From assembly GCF_040581485.1 (NCBI RefSeq), contig NC_090133.1:930001-994000 (forward strand): a DNA stretch of 64,000 bases, given 5' to 3'. This DNA is from Linepithema humile (lineage: Eukaryota; Arthropoda; Insecta; Hymenoptera; Formicidae). Every line of letters starts with the position of its first letter. Within the stretch, counting starts at the first letter, position 1. Shown here piece after piece: positions 25,088 to 39,574 of the stretch. The translations under genes and the position numbers were made by a program. The notes below the pieces were generated by a model. The model was not told the DNA's origin. It saw only the letters and a list, made by a program, of their open reading frames with translations, and did not search any database.

Positions 25088-25984
25088 GAAACAAAATCAG
25101 ATTGTATTGGTATATTTTATATCTTTCATGCGTCTATCTTCAAAGTAAATTCTTGAATAGAAAAACAATTTATTTTTTTGGATAAATGGCTTAGATAGAT
25201 TTTGGATAATATAGATAAATACTTACAAATTGTTAAAATATAATTACGCATTTCTTGGTCATTTTATGAAAGAATAATCTATAATAATCTTCCAAACATC
25301 ATTTAATTAATTATCAAATTTCCTATATATCTATCTTTGACGCTTGACAAAAGATTTTCGATGTTGAAATTAAATTAATAAAAGTAAACAAATTAAAATA
25401 TTAAACATTAATTTAAAATTGTCCAAAAAATAAAAAATCCATTGTTCTTGAACACCATTTAACAATTCGTCGAATGTAAATCCAATTCTTTAGAAAGTGT
25501 TTCGATAATTGCTTCTATAATTGAAAATACATTTTCTCCCGTTACCGTTTTTCGGAACGATGTCGGTTGTTCTAGTTACAAGATATCGATTTGTTGCACA
25601 ATGTTAGCACAGCGCGACCGCCTCCTTGGCGGATTAAAAGGAGAAATACCGCAATTTCTCCTCGAAAAGATGTTGCTTCTTAATTAAAACGTCGCGGTCG
25701 AGGGACGCGGGAGGACGTAGGACGAAAGGAACAGGAGCGGCGAGGTTAACCAATGCAATATGGCAGTAGAGGAGAAGCCGGAGTCGACCGGATGACGGGG
25801 TCCGGGGTCACGGATGGGCGGCGGCAGGACTGGTTTCGGACCAGTCAAGAGAAGAAGAGGAACTCACTGCTCTCTGCTCTATCTGTCCGAGCTTTACGCG
25901 CCGCGCTATACCGGGTGGCAAGGTCCGAAACAAGCCTGCGGTCGGTAGACCGCCCACGACCGGATCATGGAAGGATCTCACTAA

Positions 25985-26017
25985 CAAGGATCATTGTCCA
26001 AACGTAAATGATCCTTG
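25985..26017. other. perfect 11-bp hairpin, 11-nt loop
   Basis: CAAGGATCATT (25985-25995) and AATGATCCTTG (26007-26017) are exact reverse complements, at the edge of a GC-rich island. Confidence 0.7.
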
Positions 26018-28994
26018 AGGCGTGAATGAGAATGTTCTTGACGAATTTAATTTTCAAAAATTTTTTCATTTTTTTGTAAGAAATGTAAGAAATTTGACAA
26101 CTTTTCTATTAGCAACGAATCGTTATGGAATTATGCGACTGATTATTGAAAGATTATCACGGAATTTATTTGTCTATCAATTCGAGTACTGCGTGTCAAA
26201 ATACTGAAAGTTTATGATCCCGATGTTGAGCGCACAACATCGAAAATTATAATTGTGATCGACGAGCCGTGGCTCACGGGAACGGACAAGTCGAAATGCG
26301 TCGAAAACGCCGCTCGCTTTCCGGTTCATGGCGTCTCTCATCTTGAAATGTACCGTTGAAGCACGCAGAAGCTCAGGCAAACCCGGAGGACGGACAAGCC
26401 CGGTCAAACTCAAAAGGACGTTGACCGATGGACATGACCAAGACAGCGATTCTGGCCAGAATTGCAAAGCATTGCAATTGCCAAGCATTTTCGTCTTCAC
26501 AATGACAAGTCAGAAAAAAGAAACTAACTGTAACGAAAATTGCGGAAAGCACTTCTCGAAATCAGGTGTTTAACGTCCGACAAATGCGCGCAATTGGTCC
26601 TGACGAGTACCGTGCAAAATACTAGGAATCTCAACTCTCAGAGAATATTTGCAGAAAACAAATATAAAGGATATTTATTACAAAAATTAATGAATAAGTC
26701 TGATTCGATAAGATTGTCAATTTCAAGTATATCGACAAAATTATTTTAAATTTATTTTAAGAAAATTATATTTACTATATAATTGTATATTATAAAACTA
26801 TGTTTGATGCTATGAATCACAATTAATTAAATTATATAACCAAAATATGAAAGGTAATTTTCACTTGTGATTCGAAATGCAATGTCGTCGCGATTCTCCT
26901 CTCTCCGTCACATTCCAATTACATTATCTTGCATCGAGAGGCTATTTTTTGTCATTTTGCCCGCGAGTGTCGAAGACAGCAATTTCAAGAAGTAACTCTA
27001 TCTCGTCGCGACAGACGAGAGATAAGAAAAAGGAAAGATGTCACCGTGTGATGAGACAGTAAAGATCTTAATAATGAGAAAACGAGAAAAATTACTATTC
27101 GCAACGATGTGCCTCGGTCAGGCAGTGCATAATGATTCGCTGTACTCGTGTTGCATTCGCGTTGCATTAGTTGCGCCAGAGACTTTTTTCAACGAGAGCG
27201 GAAGCGAAGGGTGAACGCGGCAAACTCTCCTTCGCATCGTGATTCGAGTGGCATCCTTCGCGATGGACAAGGAGGGAGAGGAGGGACAAATGCAACGGAA
27301 ACTGTTATGACAAATTATCTTCGAAAACAACCGGTTGGAAGAGAAACAAAAGTGATGACACGCCAAATGATGAATTAACATAGCTACCTTTTTTGCGCCT
27401 GTCCATCACGTCTTCCACGGCGGCGTGGCTAATAACGAAAAGTCACAAGATGCATTCGGCTGTAGCGGAATGCATTCGTAAGAAAATTAACTCGATCACC
27501 GCAGAAATAAAAATTCACTTGGCGTATTTCATTTAATTTTAAATTGAACTTTTTATTTTCATACATCGAAATGCAGAATTTTATTTTGTTTCCAACTACA
27601 ATTAGAAATTTGCAGACATTGCGGTTTGTTAGACATTTGTTGTGCCTTTTGTGACGCAAACACACTTGTGGTTGCTAGAAGAATGATTCGATCGGTGGCG
27701 AATATTTATGCGCACGCGGCGGGTCGTAAAGTATTTTCTAATATCGTTCAGGAAGGATGTATTGCGCGATATGCAAAGAGAGAAGCGTGAGTAACGAATT
27801 TAACGCGCCGTTGTCTCTCGCTTCTCTCCTGTTTTCTATCGTTCTCGTGCCGATTCCTCTCTGCCGACGATTTTACTTCGTCGAGTGCCGCATCGAGTCG
27901 CGATATAAGCAAGATCAATCATGCGAAAAAACAATTCTTTCGATCGTCATTCTTTTCACGTTTAATGAAAAGCCCGTGATTGTCTATCACGATTATTTGT
28001 CAAACATATTTTTGATACGATAAATATATCCAAACAAAACATTAACATACGTAAGAGGAAAGATGTATTGCACACAAATTCAACATTATTTCTCATAATA
28101 TTTATCTCTTGAATAAATCATGTCATAATATAGATTATATCGTTCAAAATAAGTCACAAAAGATTACCTCGGCACACTTTTCCGTGAAAAAAGAAAAGAA
28201 AACAGTGACAGATCGATGAAGAGTAAAAAATAAATAAATGAGACGCTGAAAAACGAGTGAACGGACATTTTTCAGAAGGTGGGACCAGGGCGACAGGGGG
28301 AGAGAATGGGTAATTCGGCAAGCCAGACAATGCAAGGGCGATATAGGAGCGTCGAGATCCCGGGATGATCCCGAGGGATGAATAGAAACGATCCTGTTTA
28401 TCCTGGGATCTCCCACCACCTCGGCTCTCTCTCCCCGACGACGACGGAGGCAATATGCTACTCGTGGATTTTTATAAGCGCCGACTCACCTCCCCCCTTC
28501 GCCTCGCCATTCTCATGTTGTTCCTTACATTCAACCCCCATTCTTCCCTTCACCTCGTTCGCTATGCCACCTTCTTATCCCACCTGGCAGACTATCTCGG
28601 AATCTCGACCTCAACGACTTCTGAGAGGTCGTTTTGAGACTGGACTTACACCTTCGTCGCCCTGGGAGCCCGAACTTCGAACTTTCTCACCCCTCCATAT
28701 CTCCCTCCCTTCTTTATGGGTTTTGTTTCCTGGCGCTGTATCTTAATTAATCGAGGGGATCTACTAGTTTTACTCGTCTGCATTGCGCTTTCATTTCATT
28801 CCTTTAATTGGAACGTGACAAAGCATACAATTTTGTATTAAATATTGTAGTGTGAAATGTAAAAAAATACACCTTAAAGTATAGTGCTCCAAATTTTAAG
28901 AATGTAAGACGATATATCTCTCCGCTTACAAAAAATTCTTGTTCGTGTTTCTACGTGTAAAAAAAAAAATATATTTCAAGTCATTGACACTCAC

Positions 28995-29101
28995 CTCGTA
29001 GGATCTGATAAAGGAAGACCTTGATGTGGTCCGGGCTGAGATGCTGCGGGCTGACGATGATCTTGTGCAGGTCGCTCTGGAGTAGCTCGGTGATCACGTA
29101 T
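28995..29101 (-). CDS. nmo: nemo exon: hinge and helix D/E start
   Basis: This 107-nt exon encodes (I)YVITELLQSDLHKIIVS, then PQHLSPDHIKVFLYQILR and the first base of a Gly codon. It covers the hinge (TELLQSDLHKI) and the start of the helix that leads to the catalytic loop. Its first base A completes AT|A (Ile62) with the previous exon. The acceptor gatacag has no pyrimidine tract but has a U12 branch-point consensus TTCCTTAAC just upstream. The donor is cgag|gtgagt, an ordinary U2 site, after phase 1. It is isolated by 12.7 kb on its 5' side and 11.8 kb on its 3' side. Confidence 0.96.
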
Positions 29102-29117
29102 CTGTATCGCGCGACTC

Positions 29118-29126
29118 GTTAAGGAA
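29118..29126 (-). promoter_or_regulatory. U12-type branch-point site TTCCTTAAC
   Basis: Exact match to the U12 snRNA-pairing branch consensus, with its final A 17 nt from the end of the intron. It pairs with the matching donor 12.6 kb upstream. Confidence 0.95.
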
Positions 29127-32100
29127 TTTATCGGTTATGATCGCTCGTATTATGTTAAGTCGTGTCGCGCGCGCGCATGCATGCGCTGGCGACTAGCAAT
29201 TAGCAGGTGATTCCCCTTCTCGGATCGTTACGTCGCACCTGTAGAACAGGCCGACCAATTTCGCGTGTGATGACTTGATTTAATCCATTCAACAATTCAC
29301 CAGTTGCATTTTTGACATGAAACTGCAGATTTACATCGTTAGGTTTTAAACCTAAATTTCGTTAGAATTTATAATTGCTGTTTGAAAGAACAAAAATCGC
29401 GAAAATCAAATTTCGATATTTATTCAATTTATTATGTAGAAATTAATTTTAATGTAGAGATAAAATATGAAATAGTTTCTGCGCTGCTTTCAGAACATTA
29501 ATTAGGATACTAATTAACACGTTAAATTTAACCGGCTTGTTGTTATTTTATCTCGCGTTTGATAATTGTTTATCACAAATATTACGGGTAAAATTTACTT
29601 TATTATTATACCAGATATATTATTTATTGAATAATTTTAATATTAAACACATTCTCGTATATTTTATATTGCTCAAACAATACTTCCATTGCGTTTAACA
29701 GTTGCAGCTATCGTAGATAAAATAATGATCGGTTAATTCTTTCCAAAACGGGAGAAACAACAGCCGCCGCGAATAATATAGCCGCCACCGAGTTATACTA
29801 ATCCATCAACGTCTTGAATAAAAAGGCGATCACGCTGTAACGCGATGTAAAATAACACGCGTCCGGCGATCGCATCGTTGCGAACCGCATCCCGTAGCGC
29901 CTCTCTTTCCGTGTACGCGATCGAGAGTTAATATTTTCGCGGCGATTGATTTATAGCATCTACAAATACATTTGGCGAATGACCTGGCGCACGACGGATT
30001 GTTCGGGATAACATAATAGATAATAAATATCAATATGCAATCTCGGTGCTTGCTGCAAACAACTTATAAAGAATACAATTATCGATGTCATAACGCTAAA
30101 AGTTTGCGTGTTGCACAGAACGGTACGGAGAATACAGAAATAAATAATATCTAGTCAAAAAAGTCAGTATTGAAATTAATAAAAAATCGCAATATTAAAA
30201 ACCAGAAATCAAAGATCGGCGTTTATCTGTTCATTTGTTTTATGTTTCTATTTTAAGAGTTCTTTTCCTCCGCGTAAAAAACCAATATTGATATAAAAAA
30301 TTAAATTACTTTGATTTGTACGCGACATTGCAATTGCAAACGTGCTCGTTTAATCTCTTTATTGTTATTAATCTTTTTTGGATGTACAAAACGTGTGCAA
30401 AATTAAATCACCTTTTTTCATACATGATTCTATTACAGCTTTCGTATTGTTTCGCCGTATAAAATTTCGAAGACGCAATCTCGAATCGAGAGCGCCATGT
30501 CAAGGTAGGGCGCGACGTGTATCGCATGACATAATTTGATTTCAAAAACTTGCTCTTGCGCGAACAAGCGCGCTAAATGTTCGAGGGAACGCGAGAGAAC
30601 CGAGAGAACGAACGAAATAGTATAATGGCGGAATGAGGTCGACCGGGTAGGTTGGAATGCAGGTAGAGGCTGCTCTGGCGCGAACCTGGCGCGGTATGCA
30701 AGTCGAGAGAGAAAAAGAGAGAGAGGGAGAGAAACTGTGAGAACTCAGACTGGTCCCGAGAGAAAATCTGGAACCAAGATTTGAAACTGTTGTAATTTTA
30801 TTTCTCAATATTGCAGACATGCGATAATTACCCTCGTGTTTTTCACGGAAAAAAATAGATGTAACATCGATTTTACATCCATTTGCCGGAGTAGATTTGT
30901 TGTTTGGAATTGTTTGTTCGAATTGTTACACCTAACCAAGCGCAGCCAGGCCGAAACCTCCGATCCATCGATCACGACGAAAGAGAACAAGCAGATCGGC
31001 TAGTTCCTTTGAGTTATCAGTGTTCGACGTTTCGATTTCACGATGCGAAGTCGGGTAAACATTGCGCGGCCTATAGTGCTCGTGACGTATAATTACTGTT
31101 TGATAATTGAAGCGTTGAGAATAGAGGGTGTATCGGAACTACCAAAAGCCATAAATAATAGCGAACGGATAAGATAGACAGAATAAAGTTTGTTTTTATT
31201 TGTACATTGATATTTTTCTAATTACGAATAAAATCGTTTTTATTACGTTTTATGTAATAATAAAATAGTATATATGAATGCAAAAAAAATAAATCTCAAT
31301 AAAATGTTACCTATAAAACGTTAAATATAAAATTAATCTGAATGGAATTTCATGAAATAAACTTTGTAATTGAAAGTAGAAAGTAAAACGGTACTCATTA
31401 TCAGCTTTTAGGCAGATTTTATGTAATTGAATTTAAATCCAATATGAAATTGGATTGAAAGATACAAACAATTTTGTATGCTCAATAGTATAAATTTTAA
31501 AAATCCCTATTGCTGGCAAAATATTATTTCGAAAATCGAAAGATTTTGTTAAATGTTATAAAAATAACGATTTATATTGTTTACTGCAATTTTTATTTGA
31601 AGGAACAAAGTGTTATCTTTCATATAGAAAAACAAATCCATAACTATAACCTAAACCAATTTATTTCAACTAATATTTGATCTCAAATTGAACTTTACGA
31701 TTATGGGAATACGATATCTCTCATCGTAACGTCTCTATTACTATTTCAGAACATGATAGATGGCTGTGCATGCCTTTCGACGTAAACAGCTGCGAGATCT
31801 CGACGAGGAAATCGTATGAATCGCCGAGAAGGGTAAGTTTTGATTCTGTGCTTTTCATCAATTTTTATCCTGATCTTTTTACAGCTTGTTGAAAGAAAAA
31901 ATAAATTTCTATCATAATTATTTACAATTAACAAAAGTATTTAACAAACTTAAACGAAAATATTCAGTACACATTTTTAGAAAAGATAAATTCAATTTTT
32001 CTTTCACAAATTTTCCTTCATTTATTATTCGCGATCTTCTCCTTTATCTAAAAATATAAGATTTCCGTGTCGAATAATTACAGCAAAGAAACATCTTTTT

Positions 32101-33594
32101 TGCGCCATAAAAAGTAGTAGGAATGCAATAGCTACAGTCGACTTTGCGCGCCGGAGAATTTTCCAGAATTCTAAAAATCAGGTTATTCGAAGAAGATAAT
32201 GTTTTCTTTCCTCTCCAAACAGAGATTTTAAAACAGGTTCTCTGACGCTTAATCTTTTCTTCGGACTCCAAAATAATCAGTGTTTCGACATTTCCGCTGA
32301 GAAAAAGATCGACATTCTGAATTTGCCAAGAGAATCTACCGTTCGAAAAATAAAAAAATATCTTTATAAAAACACATTAGTAAACAGTTTGATAGTGTAC
32401 AAGTTAACGTTGAAAAGTATGAAAATTGAGACAAATGAGATACGTCTTTTTCCGAAAGCTCTCATTGTCATCGGCTATCTCGTCATTGTGTAGTACGCTT
32501 AAGGCACCGCCGCACGATTGGCGGATCGATGCGTGCCTGCCTGCCTGCCTCCTGGTAGGCACGTCGACCGGTTCCTGGACAAAGCGAGAGTTGCCCCTAG
32601 CATCCTCTCTCCCAGCTCTCTGCTCCGCGCCACACCGAGTGAGCGAGCGCAAAGGGAATTGAGTATCCTGCCGTTTTCTCCCGTCTTCCTTTCCCTTCCC
32701 ATCTTTCTTCCTTTCATCTTCGTTCCCCCCATCGCTCTCTATCTCATCCGGTTCAAGGAAGAAGAACCTGGAAGACCTGAGTCCTGAGACCTGAGACACT
32801 CCGACTCGCTAGAAGTCCCACATTTTGCAAAAAAACCGGCGAAACTCGTATTGGATGATCACGGACGATGAAAGGATGTCCTACTTTTACTGTGATAATT
32901 TTTAACAATCCAGTTGAAAATAATCCACTTAAAAATTAATCTTTCTTCAATAAAGGTGTATAAAACACAGATTTTGTGGTTGATCGCAACCTTCCAGTCT
33001 TCAACATTGCACATATTCGTATCTAGGTCGTAAATTAAAATCTAATTCGGTCGAGAGTGTCGGATACATCTCTTTAAAGTTTTCATTATAAATTCCGAAG
33101 ATGAATATTGATGGCGTTTCTTCAAATTCTTCGTTGGTCAGACTAGATAACAAAGAAGTTGACTAACAACGACAACGAGAATGATGATGATGGCGATGAT
33201 GGAGGCTAGACTCCAAGGTGTTCGAGCAAGGCCGATCCGGCTCGTCCGACCGGTCAACCGAGTTCGAACTCGACTCGTGCGAACGACTTCGAGAAGCCGA
33301 AAGAGAGAAAGAGAATTCTCGACGATTCTGCTCTCCCGCGTTGTATCATTGCGCGAGACACGAAAAAAAAGAGACACGAATTTAAACCGTATCGATTTGG
33401 GAAGATATCCGCGCCAGAGTTTCCAATTTCAAATTGCTAATGACTTGGCATGCGTTAATTAATATTTCAATCAATCTTTCAAAATAGTTTAATAAGATCT
33501 TGATGTGATGTGCCAATTTATATAAATAGCTCGTGCTCGTGAAATATCTTAAATTCGTTTGAACGCAGATTTTATTGTGATATAATTATTTGAG

Positions 33595-33596
<2 letters not shown>

Positions 33597-33688
<92 letters not shown>
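33597..33688. repeat. (GT)46 microsatellite
   Basis: Uninterrupted 92-bp GT run inside the U12 intron. Its purity suggests it is young and polymorphic. Confidence 0.98.
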
Positions 33689-33689
<1 letters not shown>

Positions 33690-36600
33690 GCTTACTCACA
33701 CAAGTTTATATCATTATCTACTATCTTGACTGATAATGTTTAGTATGATTTGGAGAGAACAGTTGTTGCATAAATGCAACGAACTGCAGTGAACGATTAA
33801 TTATACCCGTGACACTCCGTACTCCGTTTAAAAACCGGGAGAAGTGCATACAGAATCAGTTCCCGCGACGACTTTTCCTTCAGAGTTTCCCCCCTGGGAG
33901 TCACGTGCTTGCTCCCGATTTTGCATACATTTAAATACTTTCGCGATGAATCTCGTCGAGAATCCACGACGCAGACACCCGGTGTAAATTTTAAGTCACG
34001 GCATCTATTTAGCTTCCAAGCAAAACGTGGATTCTTCGCGGCGAGATAAATTATTTCGCGTGTCGCTTTCAATCGCAATATTGAGTTTCGGGACTCACAT
34101 CTATTTTCGTGTGCTAAGGTATTTATATTCGAGAGGATAGCGACGACAAATTCTTACATAGCGATATGATGCATTAGTCTTTGAAATTAAAAGTGATCTG
34201 CGTCGAGGCCGCGGAACTCCGTCAAGACTTCCAATTCGTCGGGACATCGATTTCGGGCATGCCGCATTTCTCACAATATCGTGAAAAATGTGAACGAATC
34301 CGAGAAGTAACGATCCTTCACGTTTCTTTTCATTTCTAACTGAGCGAGTCTGAGAAAAGTGATCGATTTCGGTTTTTATTAAAAATAAGTTACACATTAG
34401 ATATAAAACATTCCGTACTTTCTTTCTAAAGGTATCAAAAATTGAAGTAATAAGAGATTGAATCTAAATAAAGCAATTTTTAAAAATCTGATTTGTCTAA
34501 ATTTATAATTTTAATTTTATTTTACTGTAAAATTTTTCAATTTTTATAAAAACGGAAATTTCTCTTGTTACGTTCAATTCGTAAAGCCGAGAAAATAAAG
34601 TTAGATCTTATTATTTTTACAATTGTCACGAATTAAAGATGTTAAGATAAAAGTTGAAAAACATCGGATATAATAATATCGATCTCCGTAGAGATAAACC
34701 TTTTATTTAGTTGAAGTAACGTGGTTTTTAATTAACTGATCATTCCGAGTTAATCATTTCTCCTTTTTTCTCTTTCATTTGTATAACTGGATTCTGATAA
34801 TCACTCCGAATGATAGCTATTCGATAACATTTTATATACGCGTGCTAAGTGAGAAAGGAAAAAAGGAAATGGAAGGAAACGAGAGGTGAAACGCGAACAA
34901 AGGACCCTCCACAGCTCGACCAAAAACTCCACGTGCGATCGATACCACAGAGCGCGATATTCGATATGTTTCGAAGAAGCTGAACGCGGTTGGAAGAAGC
35001 TGTAATCAAGCTCGGAAAGAAAAATTGCAATGAACATCTCGTGTTTCACGCTCGGCCAAATTAACGCGAATTGATATATAGCGTCCATAATCTTTTTTTT
35101 CTTTTGGTAATTTTAAACCCACCCTGAAATTAATATCAAATCGATTATTATGCGTTTACATGCAATCGAATCGAATATTAAATCAATCAAATGTGTATTC
35201 AGCTCCATACATTAATGAAAAAGTTTGATAGAAAAAAAAGAAATTAGTTTTTAGATTAATATTTCATATCTCCGTCATGCTAGTTTGGAGAAATTTTGCA
35301 CTGTTACTTAAAAATTCTGAAAATGCGATATCGTCCTCCACTAGCGCTTAAAGCGCCGTCCACAACGTCCGGCCGTGGATAATCAATAAGTTCTACTCGT
35401 CTCTTTCTCTTTCTCTCTGTTGGCGTCGCGACGGCCTCTTAGTTTGCGCGTCGATCTTCGAGATACTCCAGACGAGACGATGAAAAAAAGTAACTCTCAC
35501 GCTAGAAACCAAGTCGTTTACTTCGAAAATAATGTAAATCGGGTTTGAAAAATTTACTGCGGACTTATCAGCGTCAAAAAGTCAAGACTTAATTTTTCGA
35601 ATCAATTGTTCACTAATTTTAACTTATTTAATAAAAGATAATGGAATCAATTCAAAGTAAATTGGTAAATATTGGCAGTAAAAAGGTTAGTATTTCTTCT
35701 TTTTTTCCTTTGCCTCTTCGTAAAGTTTTTGTTCGTGGTTTTTGCGTGTGTGGTTTTATCATTTAACACTGTGTCGTGCGCGTCACAAAGTGCCCTCATT
35801 AATAGTACACGTTCTAAATACCGCGCATCGATACTCAAAGAGAATAGTCGCGTAAAAAGGGATCATCGAAGGAGAGATAGAAAATTATTCACATCGCGTA
35901 TCATACGAAAATGAATCAAAAAGAATGTTAAGTCATTGCATCGTATGTGTTTCCGACGTTTCATTTTAATTGGAGACTTTTGCAAATTTGTATCGTATCA
36001 GATAGATATTGTCAAAAGTCGGATCAAACGAGTTTGTCAACGAATTTATTTCAACTACAAGGGGAAACAAAAAGTAAAGGAAAATTTTCAATTAATTTAA
36101 AAATCAAAAAAGTTCCTTTACTGTTTTATTTTCTCTGGCTAAACGTAACACGTGAAAAATATGAATTTACAGAAACAGAAAGACAATTTTCCTTTTTTTT
36201 CTCTCGCTTTTCAATTTCTAATACATCAGTTGAGTCTCGCCTTTCGCAAGTGAATAGAATCGTGGGAACCCGCGCGTGCCCACGCGCACTTGCGTACGCG
36301 ATTCGCCTTTTTCCGGCAGGAGACAGAAAGATAGAAAGACGCCCCCGCGCACTTTACAGGATATCTGTTCGTTAAGAAGAAACCGATCTCCCGTGCGGTG
36401 AAGAACGGAAACTCGTCGCTCGTCACCGCGTCGCCGAGTTAACAGTGCACACACGGTTGGATTTTCGAGTAACGCGATAATCGATTATAACGATTGATAC
36501 AATATCAACGTACAATATTGAGAAGTGATACGTTCGCGAATCGATAACGCGCGAAAACATACGGCGATCCGATACACGTAAAACGTATCTCATAAAGCCG

Positions 36601-39550
36601 CGATGCAATAACAAAGAAAAGGCCAAAGTTCGACATCCTACTTTCGGTCAAACTTAATATCTACAGATTAAAGTATTATGTTTGTGAATTATTATCATTA
36701 ATTTAGATTTTTTCACGATTTTTTAAGTTTAGCAGGAAATATGGATGTTATGCAAAAAAATTGGCCAATTGTAGCAATTTCGTAAATAAGGTAGACACTT
36801 CCGGCAACGAACGAGTGTGGATTTCGCGATTACCATAAGGAGACAATGCGAGATACGAGCAGAGCGGACACAGAGCCTCGTTCGAACGCGCCTTGTTCTC
36901 GCCGGAAACTCTTTTTCCGCACCGGAACCTATCCAGGTCGACGAGAGGCGGTTTTCGAGTTCTCACCCGCGATCGCTCGCCTCCGATTTTCCTCGGTGAT
37001 TTCCCGCCGTGCGCTCTACCGAGTAAAACGTGGGAGGTTGTAGCGGCAATGTGCAACGTGATGCAACCGCATGTATTGCCGTTGGAAACTCGAAACATCG
37101 CATGGTGATGATGCATAGACACTTAAAAACCAGAACTCTGGAAAATTTATCGAAAATGTATTACAACACTGTTTAAAGCTCCGTACACACATACTTATAT
37201 GCGATGTAAAACATTTAGTTAATTAGTTATAATAAAGTTATAATAATTATATTGCAAATAACATCTCCGCGAAGTATTTTTAATAATCTCATTTTCCATC
37301 GCTTGGATGGAAATATATGGAAATATAAATATTTTTAATTAAATATTCGCAAGTTTACCGAAACAGAGCAATACTCTCTTGCAAAATACTGACAAAGAGC
37401 TACGTGAGGATATTCATTTCCGGTTAAAATCAGGCAATCGCAATCGTTTCCTGCGAACGTTACATCGATCGTGCACGTCGGATACCGTGAAAAATATCGG
37501 AATATTAACATAACAATGATCAGCACGCGCAAGTGGCGTGCCTTTAATGGATTAAAAAGAGTGGGCGGTTGTATGTAATGGTACAGCAATATTAATCGCT
37601 GAAAAACACGTTGATTCGTTATAGCCTCGTCCAGAGAAATAGCGAAGGTTTATCAATCGATTGTATTTAAATCACGACGTGAGAATATCATTGGTACAAA
37701 AGACCTCGCCTAAAGCAAAATGCTTAACTTTTTTGACACTATTCATTATATTTAAAACATTAAAATTTGAAATAACTTTTTTAAATATTGAATATAATAA
37801 TCTAATAATTATAAAAAATAAAAATTATCAATCTGTTTATATATTTTTATATTGATTTGTACATCAAAAATTGTAAATTTTCTTTTTTATTCAGAAAATG
37901 GTATATTTTGCGTTTTAACATTTACGATCCTCGTTCGGACATAAAAAACTTGATTTATTTCCCAAGGGAGGGAGAAAGGAGTCGTTAAGTTAAAAATAGA
38001 GAGAAATAAAACAATAAAGATCGCCATTAAAAATAAAATAGAATGTAAATTAATTATATTCTAGAAATTGAATATTGTAACAAGATCTACAAAAAAAAAG
38101 GAAAAAATAACGTTAGAATCTCGAATTAATATAAAAGTGGAAAAATGCGATATTGAAAATATATATTGATTATTGAGACTGGCCTTAATATTCGAATGAA
38201 TGTCGAGGTTCCAGGAATATATGACAGGAATTTCCTCGAGTATTCTAAAAGAGCCGATCGCTCAACGTAAAGACTTGTTGACTCGGGAGGAAGACAAAGG
38301 GTTTTCGCGAGCAGGAGCGAAATTAGTTTTCGGCCGTCGAGAACTTAGATCAAACCGTCAAACTCGAACCCGATGTAGCCAGCCCCGTGTGCAATTAAAG
38401 CATTTGTGATTCGAGCTCATGAAAAAACTCACTGTCCGTTTCTCCGCGAATCCAAGAAAGTAAAAAAAGATGGAAAGGAAAAGTCGGGCAGTGCCGTCAA
38501 TCGCGACTGTTTTTCACTATTTCAATTATTGATTCTTATTTATTTACAATTTATATTTATTATATTATATGATTATTTATTTAATAACCAATTATTTTAA
38601 TTTTCGAATATCGAGGGGATCGAGTCTCATTCCGTTTGATCTTCGCGATATCCGGCGATCTAATTGTCGTTACGATAACCAGTACGCTTGTTACACACGT
38701 GCGCTCGTGCGCATACGTGCAATAATGAGTCCAGAGGGAATTGAAATTTTTGCCCGCCGTATCATTTTTCCCGATGCGATACGGGCGGACGTCGACGATG
38801 GAGAGCCGTCATATGGGCTTTCTTTCCTTTCATGTATTACGTGTCTCCTCCACGCGTGGCGAAAACGCGCGTTGTAAGCGTCGTAATCGAACCCACCTCG
38901 TTCATCCGCCGCATCGATAAACGGATGCAACCGCCTATGCGCCTTTCCCATAAATCAAATCGACCGTAATCGCCTGGGCGAGCAAGATTTCACCGTCGCG
39001 CACGCGGTTTTTTTCCTCGGAAAATTTATCGTATTAATCAGAAAATTCGGCGAAATTTGAAGCGACTTTGTTTCATGCGTCGGAAAAATTATGATGTCAC
39101 CATAGAAATATATCGCGAATACATAGAAAAATAGATATATTTTGTTAATAATAATATACTAACAATAATGCATTTTTAATATTAAATAATGTTTTATATA
39201 TTTATATATTACGATAATTAATACGCGTATCATCGATATTAATTAATATATTGTATTACTATTGTGTTATGTGATATTGTATTATTGTGATATGTTAAAC
39301 GTAAATTAATACTATAATTTGTGTAACAACACAAATAAATGGCGCGTTAATACCGCAGTGCAATCGAAAGAGAATAGTTGCGTTGACTATACAGAAACTA
39401 AGAATGAATGCGCGAATTAAAATGATAATCGTGGTCGGTGGGACATTGTCCGATCATATCCGCAACGTCACAAGGAAGTTACGGTCACCAGTTACACGCG
39501 ACATTGTAAATGGCAATAGACGAAGCAAGTATGCATAGACGATGTGCAAT

Positions 39551-39574
39551 CGGCGGCGGCGGCGGCGGCGGCGG
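39551..39574. repeat. (CGG)8 trinucleotide repeat
   Basis: Eight perfect units in a CpG-rich stretch of the U12 intron. Not in a coding exon. Confidence 0.95.

Larger units (their letters stand above)
17225..28994 (-). other. nmo: nemo intron (11.8 kb) carrying two foldback elements
   Basis: U2-type: donor gtgagt, acceptor ttgctttcag, phase 1. It holds foldback I (17341-17937) close to its 3' end, foldback II (24579-24953), a 29-bp-period duplication (25039-25087), a GA microsatellite (18649-18670), a CG dinucleotide run (23163-23179), a GC-rich island (about 25610-26020) with a perfect 11-bp hairpin, and another CpG-rich patch at about 28270-28740. No nested gene was recognised. Confidence 0.93.

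Noticed and set aside
32404..32799. Overlapping 131-, 89- and 78-codon frames on both strands
   Set aside because: Stop-poor GC-rich sequence with a GCCT repeat; the frames are mutually exclusive and without family signal.
36261..36268. CGTGGGAA Su(H)-type site, and another at 40270-40277
   Set aside because: Two copies of an eight-base word in 64 kb is what chance predicts.
37044..37081. Nested CGGCAAT/ATTGCCG hairpin
   Set aside because: Ten-versus-two asymmetric internal loop makes it a weak structure.
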